Shown in pieces: positions 30,514-40,080 of a DNA stretch of 64,000 nt. Source of the stretch: BJGV01 sp964194745 (GTDB lineage Bacteria; Pseudomonadota; Gammaproteobacteria; Burkholderiales; Nitrosomonadaceae); contig OZ252054.1 in NCBI GenBank assembly GCA_965248035.1, forward strand, positions 744,001 to 808,000. Reading direction: 5' to 3'. The notes below the pieces were generated by a model that was not told the DNA's origin, ran no database searches, and saw only the letters and a list, made by a program, of their open reading frames with translations. Within the stretch, counting starts at the first letter, position 1, and each line of letters begins with the position of its first letter. The translations under genes were made by a program, and so were the position numbers.

Positions 30514-31268
30514 ATGCATTTGTCAGAATTACGACAGCTTCTGCAAGATTTGAACGAAGTCGGTTTTGTGCAATCGGAACGTAAGGGGGCGACCGGGATA
30601 GGCTACACACTTGAAGAATGGCTTGGCGTGTCGGAGAACAACCTGCCTATTCCCGACATAGGCGGACGCGTGGAGATCAAGGCAACGCGCAACACTGCAA
30701 ACAACCTCATCACCCTGTTCACATTCAACAGGGCTGTGTGGAGACAACCGCAGGCTGAAATCATTCGCCGCTGGGGTTACACCGACAGCAAAGGTCGGCT
30801 AGCTCTCTACAGCACCGTCTCGGCCACTGCGCCTAACACACAAGGGCTGCAAGTGAGCCTACCGGCCAGAATCAGACACAATTTCAGTCGTGCATATTCC
30901 GACTGGCGAGGTGCTGGCCTCATGGGACTTGTATCACATGGTCGACTGGCGAGGTGCTGGCCTCATGGGACTTGTATCACATGGTCGGCAAGTTCATGAC
31001 GAAGTTTGAACGGTTGCTGCTCGTTCACGCGAATTCACGCAAGACTGGACGTGTGGAGGAATTCCACTTCAACGCGGCTGCATTGCTTACAGAACCGAGT
31101 TCTCAGACATTCCGTAACAGCTTCCTATCCGGTAAGGTGTTCATTGACATCAGAATGCACCTACGTTCGACTGGTTCCGTTCGAAACCACGGCACCGTAT
31201 TCAGGGTGCACGAGAACGACTTGCCTAGTCTGTTTGGGAAAATCAATAACCTGTTCGGAACGGAGTAA
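30514..31268 (+). pseudogene. MvaI/BcnI-family restriction endonuclease, broken, transposon 2
   Basis: The N-terminal half reads LEEWLGVSENNLPIPDIGG and RVEIKATRN, giving a catalytic Asp48...Glu54-X-Lys56, then NNLITLFTFNRAVW, as in MvaI/BcnI-type enzymes. At 30901 the frame is lost inside a 43-bp tandem duplication. The C-terminal half resumes in another frame as GEVLASWDLYHMVGKFM and ends LPSLFGKINNLFGTE at 31268. Removing one copy leaves a further 1-bp shift near 30904 (extra T between GAC and GGC), so there are two lesions. With both corrected the protein is continuous. Confidence 0.85.
30901..30986. repeat. Perfect 43-bp tandem duplication inside the endonuclease gene
   Basis: Two identical 43-bp copies (30901-30943 and 30944-30986) beginning GACTGGCGAGGTGCTGGCC. 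Because 43 is not a multiple of three it shifts the frame. The copies are identical, so the event is recent or an assembly artefact. Confidence 0.97.
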
Positions 31269-31274
31269 AGACAC

Positions 31275-31442
31275 ATGACCAAGAAGAAACCTGCATCGGA
31301 GCACAAGCCGAAGGGGCGCCCGCACACGCGGGCCATCAAGCTGGACGCCACGCCGGAACAGGCGGCGCGGGCTTTCTTCTCTAATGTCAAGCCCGTCGCT
31401 CCGTCGCTCCGCAAATTCAACCTGAAACGCAAGGAGGCTTGA
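31275..31442 (+). CDS. Small basic ORF at cargo end of transposon 2
   Basis: A 55-residue Lys/Arg-rich protein, MTKKKPASEHKPKGRPHTRA then IKLDATPEQAARAFF, 6 bp after the endonuclease stop and 7 bp before the terminal repeat. The middle segment (DATPEQAARAFFSNVKP) looks like a short conserved family I cannot name. It is the positional counterpart of the last ORFs of transposons 1 and 3. Its frame is intact although two of the three larger genes are broken, which argues it may be under selection or simply short. Confidence 0.6.
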   Translation: MTKKKPASEHKPKGRPHTRAIKLDATPEQAARAFFSNVKPVAPSLRKFNLKRKEA

Positions 31443-31449
31443 CGCTGCG

Positions 31450-31480
31450 GCGATCTTGGCAAGTTATGCGTATAATCACC
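31450..31480 (-). repeat. Terminal inverted repeat, transposon 2, cargo end
   Basis: Plus strand reads GCGATCTTGGCAAGTTATG then CGTATAATCACC. The small ORF stops 7 bp before it. Confidence 0.92.
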
Positions 31481-31561
31481 TATTATTTAAAGAAAGGATC
31501 AAATTGTCTCCACCAACTATAGGCAAATCGTCTGGCTACCCAAGAGGAATTTTCCAACTTT

Positions 31562-32116
31562 TTGATCGAATCCGAGCGACGCGCCTATAAAAAGGTTCTA
31601 TTTGCGGTGCGTGACGAACATGTGGCGGTGGATATCGTCCAGGATTCTATGATGAAACTTGTAGAGAATTACGCTGCCAAACCGATAGAAGAACTTCCTC
31701 TTTTCTTCCAACGTATTCTGCAAAACACCACTCACGATTATTACCGGCGGCAGAAAACCCGCTCGTTATGGACTACACTGTTTTCATCTTTTACGTCTAA
31801 GGATCAGGAAAATGAGAGTGAAGATTACGATTTGCTGGAAACTCTGCCAATAAGAAAAGAATCAAATTCCAGCAGTGACCCATATGAGCAACTAGAACAG
31901 GCACAACTTATTGATTATATTGAAAAAGCAATAACGACTCTGCCTGCACGTCAACGTGAAGCTTTTCTATTACGTTACTGGGAGGAGATGGATGTCGCAG
32001 AAACCGCAGCCGTAATGGGATGTTCGGAAGGAAGCGTTAAGACTCACTGCTCTCGCGAAACCCATACTCTTGCTGCTATACTCAGAAAAAGTGTAATAGA
32101 AGGAATAGAACCATGA
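31562..32116 (+). CDS. ECF-type RNA polymerase sigma factor
   Basis: Alternative sigma factor of the extracytoplasmic-function class. Region 2 includes AVDIVQDSMMKLVENY and the adjacent DNA-melting stretch; region 4 is TLPARQREAFLLRYWEEMDV with the helix-turn-helix AETAAVMGCSEGSVKTH. The start is uncertain: coding similarity (ATQEEFSNFL) continues upstream of the TTG at 31562 to about 31532, then another frame carries STNYRQIVWL, so a frameshift may truncate the N-terminus. Transposon 2 lies 74 bp upstream. Overlaps the next gene by 4 bp (ATGA), forming an operon with DUF3619, DUF3106 and RDD genes. Confidence 0.85.
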   Translation: MIESERRAYKKVLFAVRDEHVAVDIVQDSMMKLVENYAAKPIEELPLFFQRILQNTTHDYYRRQKTRSLWTTLFSSFTSKDQENESEDYDLLETLPIRKESNSSSDPYEQLEQAQLIDYIEKAITTLPARQREAFLLRYWEEMDVAETAAVMGCSEGSVKTHCSRETHTLAAILRKSVIEGIEP

Positions 32117-32478
32117 ACGAACCTGAACTAGGGAATAAAATCGCGCAACTTTTAGACCGTAGTCTGGACGATATCGAGCAGAATACATTGAATCGCCTAC
32201 AGTCAGCGCGCAGAACCTCCCTTGAAAATTACCGCATGGTCGAAACGTTTGTAACCGCTGGTGACGGCACTGCTATCCGCGAGGGACACTCCCCGCGTTT
32301 TAATACTAGAAACTTACTATCACTGGTTGCCCTTCTACTAGTTTTGGCAAGTGTCTCCTACTGGCAATCCCTCCAGTATGGTGACGAAAATGAGGAAATT
32401 GATATACTGCTACTCGCTGACGACCTACCAATTAATGCTTATCTCGACAATGAACTTGATGTATGGCTAGACTCCTAA
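32113..32478 (+). CDS. DUF3619 protein, probable membrane partner of the sigma factor
   Basis: A 121-residue protein with a cytoplasmic N-terminal half (KIAQLLDRSLDDIEQNTLNRL) and one central membrane helix (NLLSLVALLLVLASVSYW). The C-terminal tail DILLLADDLPINAYLDNEL is the DUF3619 signature. Position after an ECF sigma factor suggests an anti-sigma-like role (inference from context, not shown by sequence). Overlaps both neighbours. Confidence 0.8.
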   Translation: MNEPELGNKIAQLLDRSLDDIEQNTLNRLQSARRTSLENYRMVETFVTAGDGTAIREGHSPRFNTRNLLSLVALLLVLASVSYWQSLQYGDENEEIDILLLADDLPINAYLDNELDVWLDS

Positions 32479-32855
32479 CGGTAGCACTTTGGCTATACTT
32501 TTCACTACCAAGTTACGCGCAATCTGAACCCGACCAATCTTCTTGGACAGGATTAAGCTCTCAGGAAAAGAGAACCCTGGCACCGCTTGCTAAAGATTGG
32601 GACAGGATGGATCCTGCCAAAAAACAAAAATGGCTTGGTATCTCCAAACGCTACCAAAGCATGACCCCATTGGAGCAACAGCGCATTCAAACGCATATTC
32701 GTGATTGGGACTCACTTACTCCAGATCAACGCAAACAAGCGCGGAAGAAATACCAAAAGATAAAAAAACTATCTCCCGAAAAACGCCTTGAAATTAAACA
32801 AAAATGGCGGAAATACAAACAATCATCCAAATATAGGGAAAAAAACCTGAAGTAG
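32463..32855 (+). CDS. DUF3106 secreted protein
   Basis: A 130-residue exported protein: a short signal peptide (LLTVALWLYFSLPSYAQ), then Trp-rich repeats of the type LSSQEKRTLAPLAKDWDRM, KKQKWLGISKRYQSMTPLEQQ and RDWDSLTPDQRKQARKKYQK, characteristic of DUF3106. Highly basic at the C-terminus. Third gene of the sigma-factor operon; envelope stress function is a guess from context. Confidence 0.85.
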   Translation: MARLLTVALWLYFSLPSYAQSEPDQSSWTGLSSQEKRTLAPLAKDWDRMDPAKKQKWLGISKRYQSMTPLEQQRIQTHIRDWDSLTPDQRKQARKKYQKIKKLSPEKRLEIKQKWRKYKQSSKYREKNLK

Positions 32856-32957
32856 CAAACATATGTGTATGTAACATTCTGACCCTGACTCATACCCATC
32901 CGTCACCTCATAGTGGTATTTTTTAGTATTGATACTGCGGGAAGCGCCGCCCTCTGA

Positions 32958-33392
32958 ATGAATTGTCCCAAAACAATTGAGACCTCTATACCCGGATTCT
33001 GGCGGCGACTGCTCAGTATGACTTACGAATTGTTACTATTGGTTGCGGTTCTGTTTATTGCTGGTCTCATATTTCATCTCATGTTCCATGATACGGATTC
33101 ACCTTTTTTTAAGATAGTTTTTCAGCTCTATCTGTTAAGTGTGGCTGGCATTGATTTAATTTGGTTCTGGACGCATGGTGGCCAAACTCTGGCAATGCAA
33201 ACCTGGAAACTGCGAGTAATTAGTGCTGACGGAAAGAAAATCAGCATGCGGCAGGCGATCGCACGCTACCTTTTTGCAGTAACTAGTATCTCTTTTTTTG
33301 GGTGTGGAGTACTATGGGCGCTGTTCGATCGTGACCGTCAGTTTCTACATGACAGACTGGCGGGCACCAAAATCATAAATGTAGAAGAATGA
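32958..33392 (+). CDS. RDD family membrane protein
   Basis: A 144-residue inner-membrane protein with three hydrophobic segments. The Arg/Asp signature is present: GFWRRLLSMTYE near the start and LFDRDRQFLHDRLAGTKII at the end. Role unknown; RDD proteins are often linked to transport or stress. Roughly 100 bp downstream of DUF3106 in the same direction, commonly part of the same cluster in betaproteobacteria. Confidence 0.88.
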   Translation: MNCPKTIETSIPGFWRRLLSMTYELLLLVAVLFIAGLIFHLMFHDTDSPFFKIVFQLYLLSVAGIDLIWFWTHGGQTLAMQTWKLRVISADGKKISMRQAIARYLFAVTSISFFGCGVLWALFDRDRQFLHDRLAGTKIINVEE

Positions 33393-33460
33393 AACAAGAA
33401 TTAGGGACTGCAGTTATTAAACGATAAAATAAAAGTGAAAGCTCACAAACAAGGCTTTCA

Positions 33461-34936
33461 TCACACAGTTCCTCCTACCGTCAACCCATCTATTCGTAAC
33501 GTTGGCTGACCTACTCCTACTGGCACACTCTGACCTTCTTTACCGCATGTGCCAACGCCCGGGTCAAGCGACATGTCGTTTCCTATCATGGCAACACGCT
33601 TGAGGACGTCAGGACCATTGCCAATAAGGGTTGCACCCTTTACTGGATAAGAAATTTTCCCATCTTCTACCATGTAGGCTTCTGCAGCAGAAAAGACAAA
33701 TTTCCCACTAGTGATATCTACCTGTCCACCACCGAAATTCACCGCATATAAACCATGTTTCACCGAAGAAATAATATCCTCAGAACTACTGTCACCACTT
33801 AGCATATAGGTGTTGGTCATGCGCGGCATGGGAATGTGAGCAAATGACTCGCGTCTACCGTTGCCAGTTACAGCCGCGTTCATTAGCCGCGCGTTCAGGC
33901 TATCCTGTAAATAACCTTTGAGTATGCCATTTTCGATCAACATAGTGCATTGAGTGGGATTGCCCTCGTCGTCAATGTTCAATGACCCCCGTCGTCGAGC
34001 AATCGTACCATCATCTACTACTGTTACGCCATCGGCCGCAACGCGCTCACCAATGCGCCCAGAGAATGCAGAACTACCCTTACGGTTGAAATCTGCTTCG
34101 AGTCCGTGACCAATGGCTTCGTGTAACAGTATTCCCGGCCAGCCAGCACCTAGTACCACTGTCATGACTCCGGCTGGAGCAGGTTTTGCGCCCAGATTAA
34201 CAAGTGTCTGATGTACCGCTTTCGCTGCGTAATCACGTAATACGTCATCAGTAAAATAGGCGTAATTAAAGCGTCCACCACCACCCGCTACGCCTTGTTC
34301 GCGATGACCATTTTCCTCGACAATAACCTGCAGTGAAACTTGCACTAGAGGTCGAACGTCTGCGGCTATTAGTCCATCGCTGCGCGCTACCAGTATCACC
34401 TCGTATTCCCCAGCAAGAGAGGCTATAACTTGAATAACGCGATTGTCGATCGAGCGGGCATAGCTTTCTATTTTTTCCAGCAGCATTACCTTGTCCGTAT
34501 CCTTTAGACTGGCAATGGGATCCTGAGGCATGTAAAGCTCACGTCCTCTGCATCGCTTGACTGCCTGTACCGAATGTGAAACACCCTGCCTAGCAATGGC
34601 ACGTGTAGCCTGTGCCGCCGAAATAAGTGCAGGCATACTGATGTCATCGGAGTAGGCAAACGCCGTCTTTTCTCCACTTACTGCGCGTACACCCACACCC
34701 TGATCAATGTTGAAATTGCCAGATTTCACAATGCCTTCCTCCAAAACCCAACTCTCTGCACGGCTATACTGGAAATAAAGATCGGCACAATCCACGTGAT
34801 GCGTAAGTATTTGTCCGAACACCTGTTGTAATCTAGCTGTATCTATTTCGTATGGCGTCAGCAAACAACGATCAGCCATATTGAAAAGATCATTAGGCTC
34901 GGTAACAAGTTCTGTAACCATGGCATCTGGATTCAT
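33461..34936 (-). CDS. tldD: Metalloprotease TldD
   Basis: Catalytic partner of PmbA/TldE. The 491-residue protein contains the zinc-binding HExxxH in LLHEAIGHGLEAD and the downstream Cys-containing C-terminal part GVGTCGKEGQSVPVGVGQPT. Order yhdP-nitrilase-tldD on the minus strand is the same as in E. coli and other proteobacteria. Complete length. Confidence 0.96.
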   Translation of the reverse strand: MNPDAMVTELVTEPNDLFNMADRCLLTPYEIDTARLQQVFGQILTHHVDCADLYFQYSRAESWVLEEGIVKSGNFNIDQGVGVRAVSGEKTAFAYSDDISMPALISAAQATRAIARQGVSHSVQAVKRCRGRELYMPQDPIASLKDTDKVMLLEKIESYARSIDNRVIQVIASLAGEYEVILVARSDGLIAADVRPLVQVSLQVIVEENGHREQGVAGGGGRFNYAYFTDDVLRDYAAKAVHQTLVNLGAKPAPAGVMTVVLGAGWPGILLHEAIGHGLEADFNRKGSSAFSGRIGERVAADGVTVVDDGTIARRRGSLNIDDEGNPTQCTMLIENGILKGYLQDSLNARLMNAAVTGNGRRESFAHIPMPRMTNTYMLSGDSSSEDIISSVKHGLYAVNFGGGQVDITSGKFVFSAAEAYMVEDGKISYPVKGATLIGNGPDVLKRVAMIGNDMSLDPGVGTCGKEGQSVPVGVGQPTLRIDGLTVGGTV

Positions 34937-34978
34937 TATCCGATCTATAAAGAAACAATATTAACAACGGAAGTTAGT

Positions 34979-35839
34979 TTAGCAGAAATGCAAGGTACGA
35001 TGTTTTAGTGCGGGCAAGCTGTTTCGCACGCTAGTCTGATAGCTCTGGTTTATATTTGCAAGTACTACTCCTGATCCGTGTGGTAAGCGATCGAGTACTA
35101 CCCCCCAAGGGTCGACGATCATACTGTTACCGTAGGTTTCATGACCGTTAACATGATGACCACCCTGAGCTGGCGCAACCATATATACCAAATTTTCAAT
35201 AGCGCGAGCACGAATCAGCGTTTCCCAATGTGCCTTTCCAGTAGTTGCTGTGAAAGCTGCTGGTGCGAAAATGACATCTACCTTTCCCATCGAGCGATAA
35301 AGCTCTGGAAAGCGCAAGTCGTAACATATGGATAGACCGATACGACCAAACGGTGATTCCAGCGTAACTACTTCATTGCCTGCTTCGATGGTTTTTTCCT
35401 CGGCAAAACGCTCTTTACCAAGCACAAGATTAAATAGATGCATCTTGTCGTAACGAGCAACTTGCTTGCCAGAGTCATCATATACTAGGCAACTGTTTCT
35501 TACCTTATCAGGCTTGGATGACACTAGTGGCACAGAACCTCCTACGAGCCATATACCATGGCGCTTAGCAGTTCCACTTAGAAACTCTTGTATCGGCCCA
35601 CTACCAGCTTCTTCACGCACTGCTACCTTGTCAGCGTCTCTCATGCCCATAATGCAAAAATATTCTGGAAGCGCTACCAGCCTTGCTCCTTTGGATGCAG
35701 CTATATCGATCAGCCGTGCAGCCTCTTTCAAGTTGGGAAGCACTTTGGGTCCGGCTGTCATCTGGATGGCAGCAATACGAATTGCACTACCATGCGTTTC
35801 TCTAGGATTGAATGTAGTGAGTGTTGAATCTTTAGACAT
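34979..35839 (-). CDS. Carbon-nitrogen hydrolase (nitrilase superfamily)
   Basis: Amidase-type enzyme of 286 residues with the Glu-Lys-Cys triad: LVALPEYFCI (Glu), ARYDKMHLFN (Lys) and GLSICYDLRFPELYR (Cys). Sequence and the yhdP-nit-tldD context resemble the Nit1 branch that hydrolyses deaminated glutathione (inference). Start at ATG 35839; an in-frame TTG lies three codons upstream. Confidence 0.92.
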   Translation of the reverse strand: MSKDSTLTTFNPRETHGSAIRIAAIQMTAGPKVLPNLKEAARLIDIAASKGARLVALPEYFCIMGMRDADKVAVREEAGSGPIQEFLSGTAKRHGIWLVGGSVPLVSSKPDKVRNSCLVYDDSGKQVARYDKMHLFNLVLGKERFAEEKTIEAGNEVVTLESPFGRIGLSICYDLRFPELYRSMGKVDVIFAPAAFTATTGKAHWETLIRARAIENLVYMVAPAQGGHHVNGHETYGNSMIVDPWGVVLDRLPHGSGVVLANINQSYQTSVRNSLPALKHRTLHFC

Positions 35840-35980
35840 TATTCTCAACCATTAAATCGCAATTTAATTATTCATGTCAAACAGGGTAGGGATGAAATAC
35901 CAACGGTGCAAACCTCGATCGCCCACGCTAACTTCTACCCGTCCGTATTATTGATTAATTCCTTTAGACGGTCGTGGTTT

Positions 35981-38900
35981 TCAGTGCAACTTGGTTACGA
36001 TAGGATACTCCCAAGTACCGGTAATGCTGTATTCATTAGATGTAATTGGGCCTTTCTGTTCCTTATTTACGATCATGGTTGCAATGTCAACGACCGGAGT
36101 GACTAATCCCAGTGAAGGAATAACTGTGACATGTAGATTATAGGTTTCCTCGTTTAGGCTTACTTTCCCATCCATTTCAACCTCTGCTGCAGGCCCCTTA
36201 ATCCTAATGTCATCGGTAATCGCCTCACCAGGGGTGATACTAGCACTGCCGGAGAGTTTGTCAAAACCAAATCCGTCACTGAAAACATCACGGAAATCTA
36301 ACATACCCCTCCTTGGCAGGGATCGCAGATCAAAAATACCAAATAGTTTACCAATGCCTAACTCAAATTTTGGAAATTGCCCGTTCTTGGCCTGCACCTT
36401 AATTTTACCGGATAACGTTTTATAATCAATTGATTGAGGGCCTCGAAACCATGACAGCACACCTTCAAGTCTGCCACTACCCCGTTTAACTCGATCAGGA
36501 TAACCAAGGCGCGTCAAGAACTTATTGATATCATTTGCTTCTAGTTTAATATTCATCTGAGTACGAGGAGAAGAAGTATTGTTTCGCCATATTCCATCCG
36601 CTACAAGCGAGCTGTCATGATTGACAATATATAGTCTTTCGATTTCCCAGTTCTGATCTTGCTGACTTGCAATTAATTCAAGCTTGCCTAGTTGTTTCTC
36701 ACTAATGGTAAGTTTGTCCACCACCACATCAAGCGCAGGAAAGCTCTTTTGCTGTTGCTGTTGCTGTTGCTGTAGCTTTGCTATATTCGGCTCGGTTGGA
36801 TAAACAGCGGGCATAATCAATCTTTTCAACCGCGCAAACACTTTGCCCTGATTGTGTGAATGCCAGTTGACTTTACCGTCAATTTCCCTGCTCAAAATAG
36901 TAGAGCGCCATTCTCTGCTATTCAGGTTGGCATCCAACGTTACATCGTTGAAGCGCCTACCAAGAAAATCAAGTACGCCAATGTGCAAGTTGATTTCTGT
37001 CAGTCCTAAATAAGGCTCATTCTCCTCATTAACTTCCTTATAAAAATTGGATCGTTTGAATAAATCATACCACTGATCCAACTTCAGTTTGGGCAATGAG
37101 CCAATTACTAGTACGCCCTTCTCAGGTAACATCGAAGGTGCTGTGCCGAAACTCAAAATACCGCGCCTTACATAATTATTTCCGGCAACATCATGTGAAC
37201 GCAGGATTTTCGCTGCTACTAGCACGCCGTAGCTTACGTTAAACATATTCTGCCGTAAGTCTATAGCCTTCTTTTCAAAAAGTAGTGGAACTACATCATC
37301 GGCCATCTTGGAAAAAGGCTCAGGAAAATCTGAAGTAATGCCCTGTAACGATGACTCAATAGACACATCTGTCAAGTTGTTGTCGTGAATTTGAAAAACT
37401 GCGCGCCAATCAGTGCTCCCACGTAAATACTTTTTCCGTATCTGTGAAGCCCCACCAGTAGGTCTTTCCTGCGCAAGCTGGCTCAGGTTGTCAAGATTAG
37501 CCTTACCAACTGCTGTCAGGCGTATACCACCGCTTGACGGAACAGTGGCATTGATCGTTACCGGTCCTCCAAGTATCTGGGCACGAATTTTTTCTGTATT
37601 TATATTAGATTCATTGAATGTCAGGATACCGTTTACCTTCTCTAGGTTTACTATATTCTCTACAATTATTCTCTCTATGTAAGGTACTTCTAAACCAAGA
37701 TCAATCTGATTATTATTAAATTTATAACTACCAGCTAGCTTGATATCGTCAGAGTATGGCAAGGGAATGGAAAGATCGAGCAGCAGTTTTCCATCCCCAA
37801 TAGCGTTGATACTTTCAACAGTACTAGGGGTATAACCCTCTATCACATGTTTTGCAGCAAAATTCATAAATTGTTCGGTAGGTCCAGTAGCCACACCCTT
37901 AATTTGTAACCTCACATCAGATGCCATCATGTCAGCAATCTGCACTTTCACTTTGCTTAATCTGGTATCAAATGTGTTCGCCTGTGAAGCATTAATTTCC
38001 ATACGGCTACCCTGAAAAAGTAGATTTGCTGATATATCTTCTATTTTTGGCCATCCCGGGACGTAATCTAGTACCCCCCCCGATGCTTTCATGCTTAACT
38101 GAAAAATACCACGGTCATTTTGGTTAAAAGGAAATGCTGCCAATCGTCCCTTGAGGCGCAGCCGTACATCACTCACTTCTCCCGCCACTATCGATTTTTC
38201 AATCCATTCATGAGTTAATTTATTAATCTTCTTCGGCATATAATGCCCCACATAGCGTGCATCTGCATGCGTGAGATAGCCTATCAAATCAATTTCACCC
38301 AGACCCTCACGCTCGGTAAGATAACTGCCGTGAATACTCCCGGAAGCATGACTGTTTGCGAATGAAATATTGCCAAATTTAATTTCTATAGAATCTTGAT
38401 CTTTCAAAGGCTTCCAACTAGCCTGGCCAGTAAATGTATCGAACAACAGCGCCTTGCTGAATACTTCAGGCAAATCTAATCTGACCTTTTGCGAATTAAA
38501 ACTTAGAGTACCGCCTTTTTCACTTATATCTATATTTCCGCTGACACCACGAAATGCTGGCATCGCCTTAAATCTATTCATACCTATATTAATAAACCTT
38601 CCTTTTACCTTTAAATGTGCAGGTGCTGACCACGCACCATCCCATTTTACTCGCATGTCACGAATTTTTCCGCGAGGGGACAACCCATTAAGCTGCTCAC
38701 GTAAAGGTCCGTCTAGGGGGAAATAATCCACCAGATCCACCAAAATTCCCAGGTCTAGTCCATCAACACTCAATTTCCCGCCACTCTGTTTTCCATCATG
38801 AGCCCAAAATGCTTGCAGTAAAAAATCTGCTGGCGGCAATTCACGCTCTCCACGAATGGCCGCACTCAATTGACGGGCGAAGAGTTCAATGCCTTTGCCT

Positions 38901-39862
38901 ATGTTGTTATTTATTTTTTTCCATCCCACTCTGCCCTGAAGGGAAACGAGATCCAACTCTGGTAGCTCATGTGTTAAGCGTGTTTTGACATTTTCCAAGC
39001 GCAAATCTGCTATCAGACGTTTAATGCCTCCCCTATCTAAATTGATCCACATTTGAAGTGCCCCAGTACCACGATTGATTTCAGTCGTTTTTGGAAGCGA
39101 AATCCAGGAACGCCAGGCAGCAATATCAGCATAATTCAATTTGACGAATAACTGTCCATGCCACTGTTCGGAAGTACTCAACAACTCCCCGGTAAAATCT
39201 CCACGGACATCCAGTGTTGAAGCAAGTTCAGAAGGAGGACTAGCACGTATGCCAAAACGATGACGATTTCCACGATATTCCAAATGTAAGCTAACTGCTT
39301 TTAATTCCAATAACGGTGCGCCACGTTTTTCGTCCTGCCAGAGAATATGGGCATCAACAACATCAACATGTCTCTGGTGCAGCAACCAAATTAGAAAACC
39401 GTTCTGGTTTGCAGTCTGCTCTCTGCTAAGTGAAATGCCCGCTACATGTAGCACCCCTCCAGCATTGCGGTATACGGTAAGATTGGGTTGGTCAATCTTA
39501 ATTTCACGAAAGTCTAATTCACCATGCAACAATGAACGCCACGCAAGTGTACTCTCTATTCTATTTAGCAACAGCGCAGGATTACCCTCTTTGTCATGTA
39601 CCTGTACCTTACGCAGCATCAGTTGGGGGTATAAGCCATCCCAGTTTGCGCTAATTGAGCCTATGGTTACATGCTGTCCAGTAGCCTGAGTGATAGCATT
39701 AGCAATGTCTTTACGGTAATGCTCGATGTCAGGTAGTAGCCAATAACGCAACGTCAAAAGTAACAAACTGACACAGACTGCTAAGACAAACAGACACGAC
39801 ATCAGAAACCGGAACAAAAAGCCGCTACGCTGTACTAGAGGTAAAATTGCTGACAAGTTCAA
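35981..39862 (-). CDS. yhdP: YhdP family AsmA-like envelope protein (DUF3971)
   Basis: A 1293-residue inner-membrane-anchored periplasmic protein thought to bridge the envelope and help move phospholipids to the outer membrane. One N-terminal helix (FLFRFLMSCLFVLAVCVSLLLL) is followed by long beta-rich AsmA-like repeats, e.g. GQHVTIGSISANWDGLYPQL and the C-terminal GEAITDDIRIKGPAAEVEMDG. A run of eight Gln (CAG/CAA repeats, 36755-36780 region) is an unusual low-complexity insert. Upstream of nit and tldD on the same strand. Confidence 0.92.
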   Translation of the reverse strand: MNLSAILPLVQRSGFLFRFLMSCLFVLAVCVSLLLLTLRYWLLPDIEHYRKDIANAITQATGQHVTIGSISANWDGLYPQLMLRKVQVHDKEGNPALLLNRIESTLAWRSLLHGELDFREIKIDQPNLTVYRNAGGVLHVAGISLSREQTANQNGFLIWLLHQRHVDVVDAHILWQDEKRGAPLLELKAVSLHLEYRGNRHRFGIRASPPSELASTLDVRGDFTGELLSTSEQWHGQLFVKLNYADIAAWRSWISLPKTTEINRGTGALQMWINLDRGGIKRLIADLRLENVKTRLTHELPELDLVSLQGRVGWKKINNNIGKGIELFARQLSAAIRGERELPPADFLLQAFWAHDGKQSGGKLSVDGLDLGILVDLVDYFPLDGPLREQLNGLSPRGKIRDMRVKWDGAWSAPAHLKVKGRFINIGMNRFKAMPAFRGVSGNIDISEKGGTLSFNSQKVRLDLPEVFSKALLFDTFTGQASWKPLKDQDSIEIKFGNISFANSHASGSIHGSYLTEREGLGEIDLIGYLTHADARYVGHYMPKKINKLTHEWIEKSIVAGEVSDVRLRLKGRLAAFPFNQNDRGIFQLSMKASGGVLDYVPGWPKIEDISANLLFQGSRMEINASQANTFDTRLSKVKVQIADMMASDVRLQIKGVATGPTEQFMNFAAKHVIEGYTPSTVESINAIGDGKLLLDLSIPLPYSDDIKLAGSYKFNNNQIDLGLEVPYIERIIVENIVNLEKVNGILTFNESNINTEKIRAQILGGPVTINATVPSSGGIRLTAVGKANLDNLSQLAQERPTGGASQIRKKYLRGSTDWRAVFQIHDNNLTDVSIESSLQGITSDFPEPFSKMADDVVPLLFEKKAIDLRQNMFNVSYGVLVAAKILRSHDVAGNNYVRRGILSFGTAPSMLPEKGVLVIGSLPKLKLDQWYDLFKRSNFYKEVNEENEPYLGLTEINLHIGVLDFLGRRFNDVTLDANLNSREWRSTILSREIDGKVNWHSHNQGKVFARLKRLIMPAVYPTEPNIAKLQQQQQQQQKSFPALDVVVDKLTISEKQLGKLELIASQQDQNWEIERLYIVNHDSSLVADGIWRNNTSSPRTQMNIKLEANDINKFLTRLGYPDRVKRGSGRLEGVLSWFRGPQSIDYKTLSGKIKVQAKNGQFPKFELGIGKLFGIFDLRSLPRRGMLDFRDVFSDGFGFDKLSGSASITPGEAITDDIRIKGPAAEVEMDGKVSLNEETYNLHVTVIPSLGLVTPVVDIATMIVNKEQKGPITSNEYSITGTWEYPIVTKLH

Positions 39863-40080
39863 TAAATTCTTCCAGTTTTGTATCTGGGAAGGTACGCTCT
39901 ACTCTGCCCAGACAGGAAAAACCAAAAAATGTTCTCAGGACTTGATCCGATTGATAAAATGCGATTGTATCTAGGTTGGATACGGTAATACTTTTCTTCA
40001 AGCAATCTTCCGAACAGATTTCATGGACACCAATAGAATAAACAGTCTAGCAAATTTTATTGTAACTTTAATCCTCAACC

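Larger units (their letters stand above)
28237..31480 (+). mobile_element. Transposon 2: IS1595-type element carrying an MvaI/BcnI-type R-M system
   Basis: A 3244-bp unit bounded by 31-bp inverted repeats (two mismatches) and flanked by TATTATTT duplicated at 28229-28236 and 31481-31488. Order: transposase (frameshifted), DNA methyltransferase, restriction endonuclease (broken) and a 55-codon ORF, all rightward. Its base composition is visibly richer in G+C than the host and the two other elements, which suggests a separate origin. With a broken transposase and nuclease it looks like a retired copy that keeps an intact methyltransferase. The insertion is just upstream of a sigma factor gene. 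Confidence 0.92.

Noticed and set aside
31006..31278. Second overlapping frame beside the nuclease 3' half
   Set aside because: It is the shifted shadow of the true nuclease C-terminus, which shows family-like sequence in the other frame.
36750..36785. CAG/CAA repeat in yhdP as a phase-variation tract
   Set aside because: The unit is a multiple of three, so length changes only alter the number of glutamines without shifting frame.
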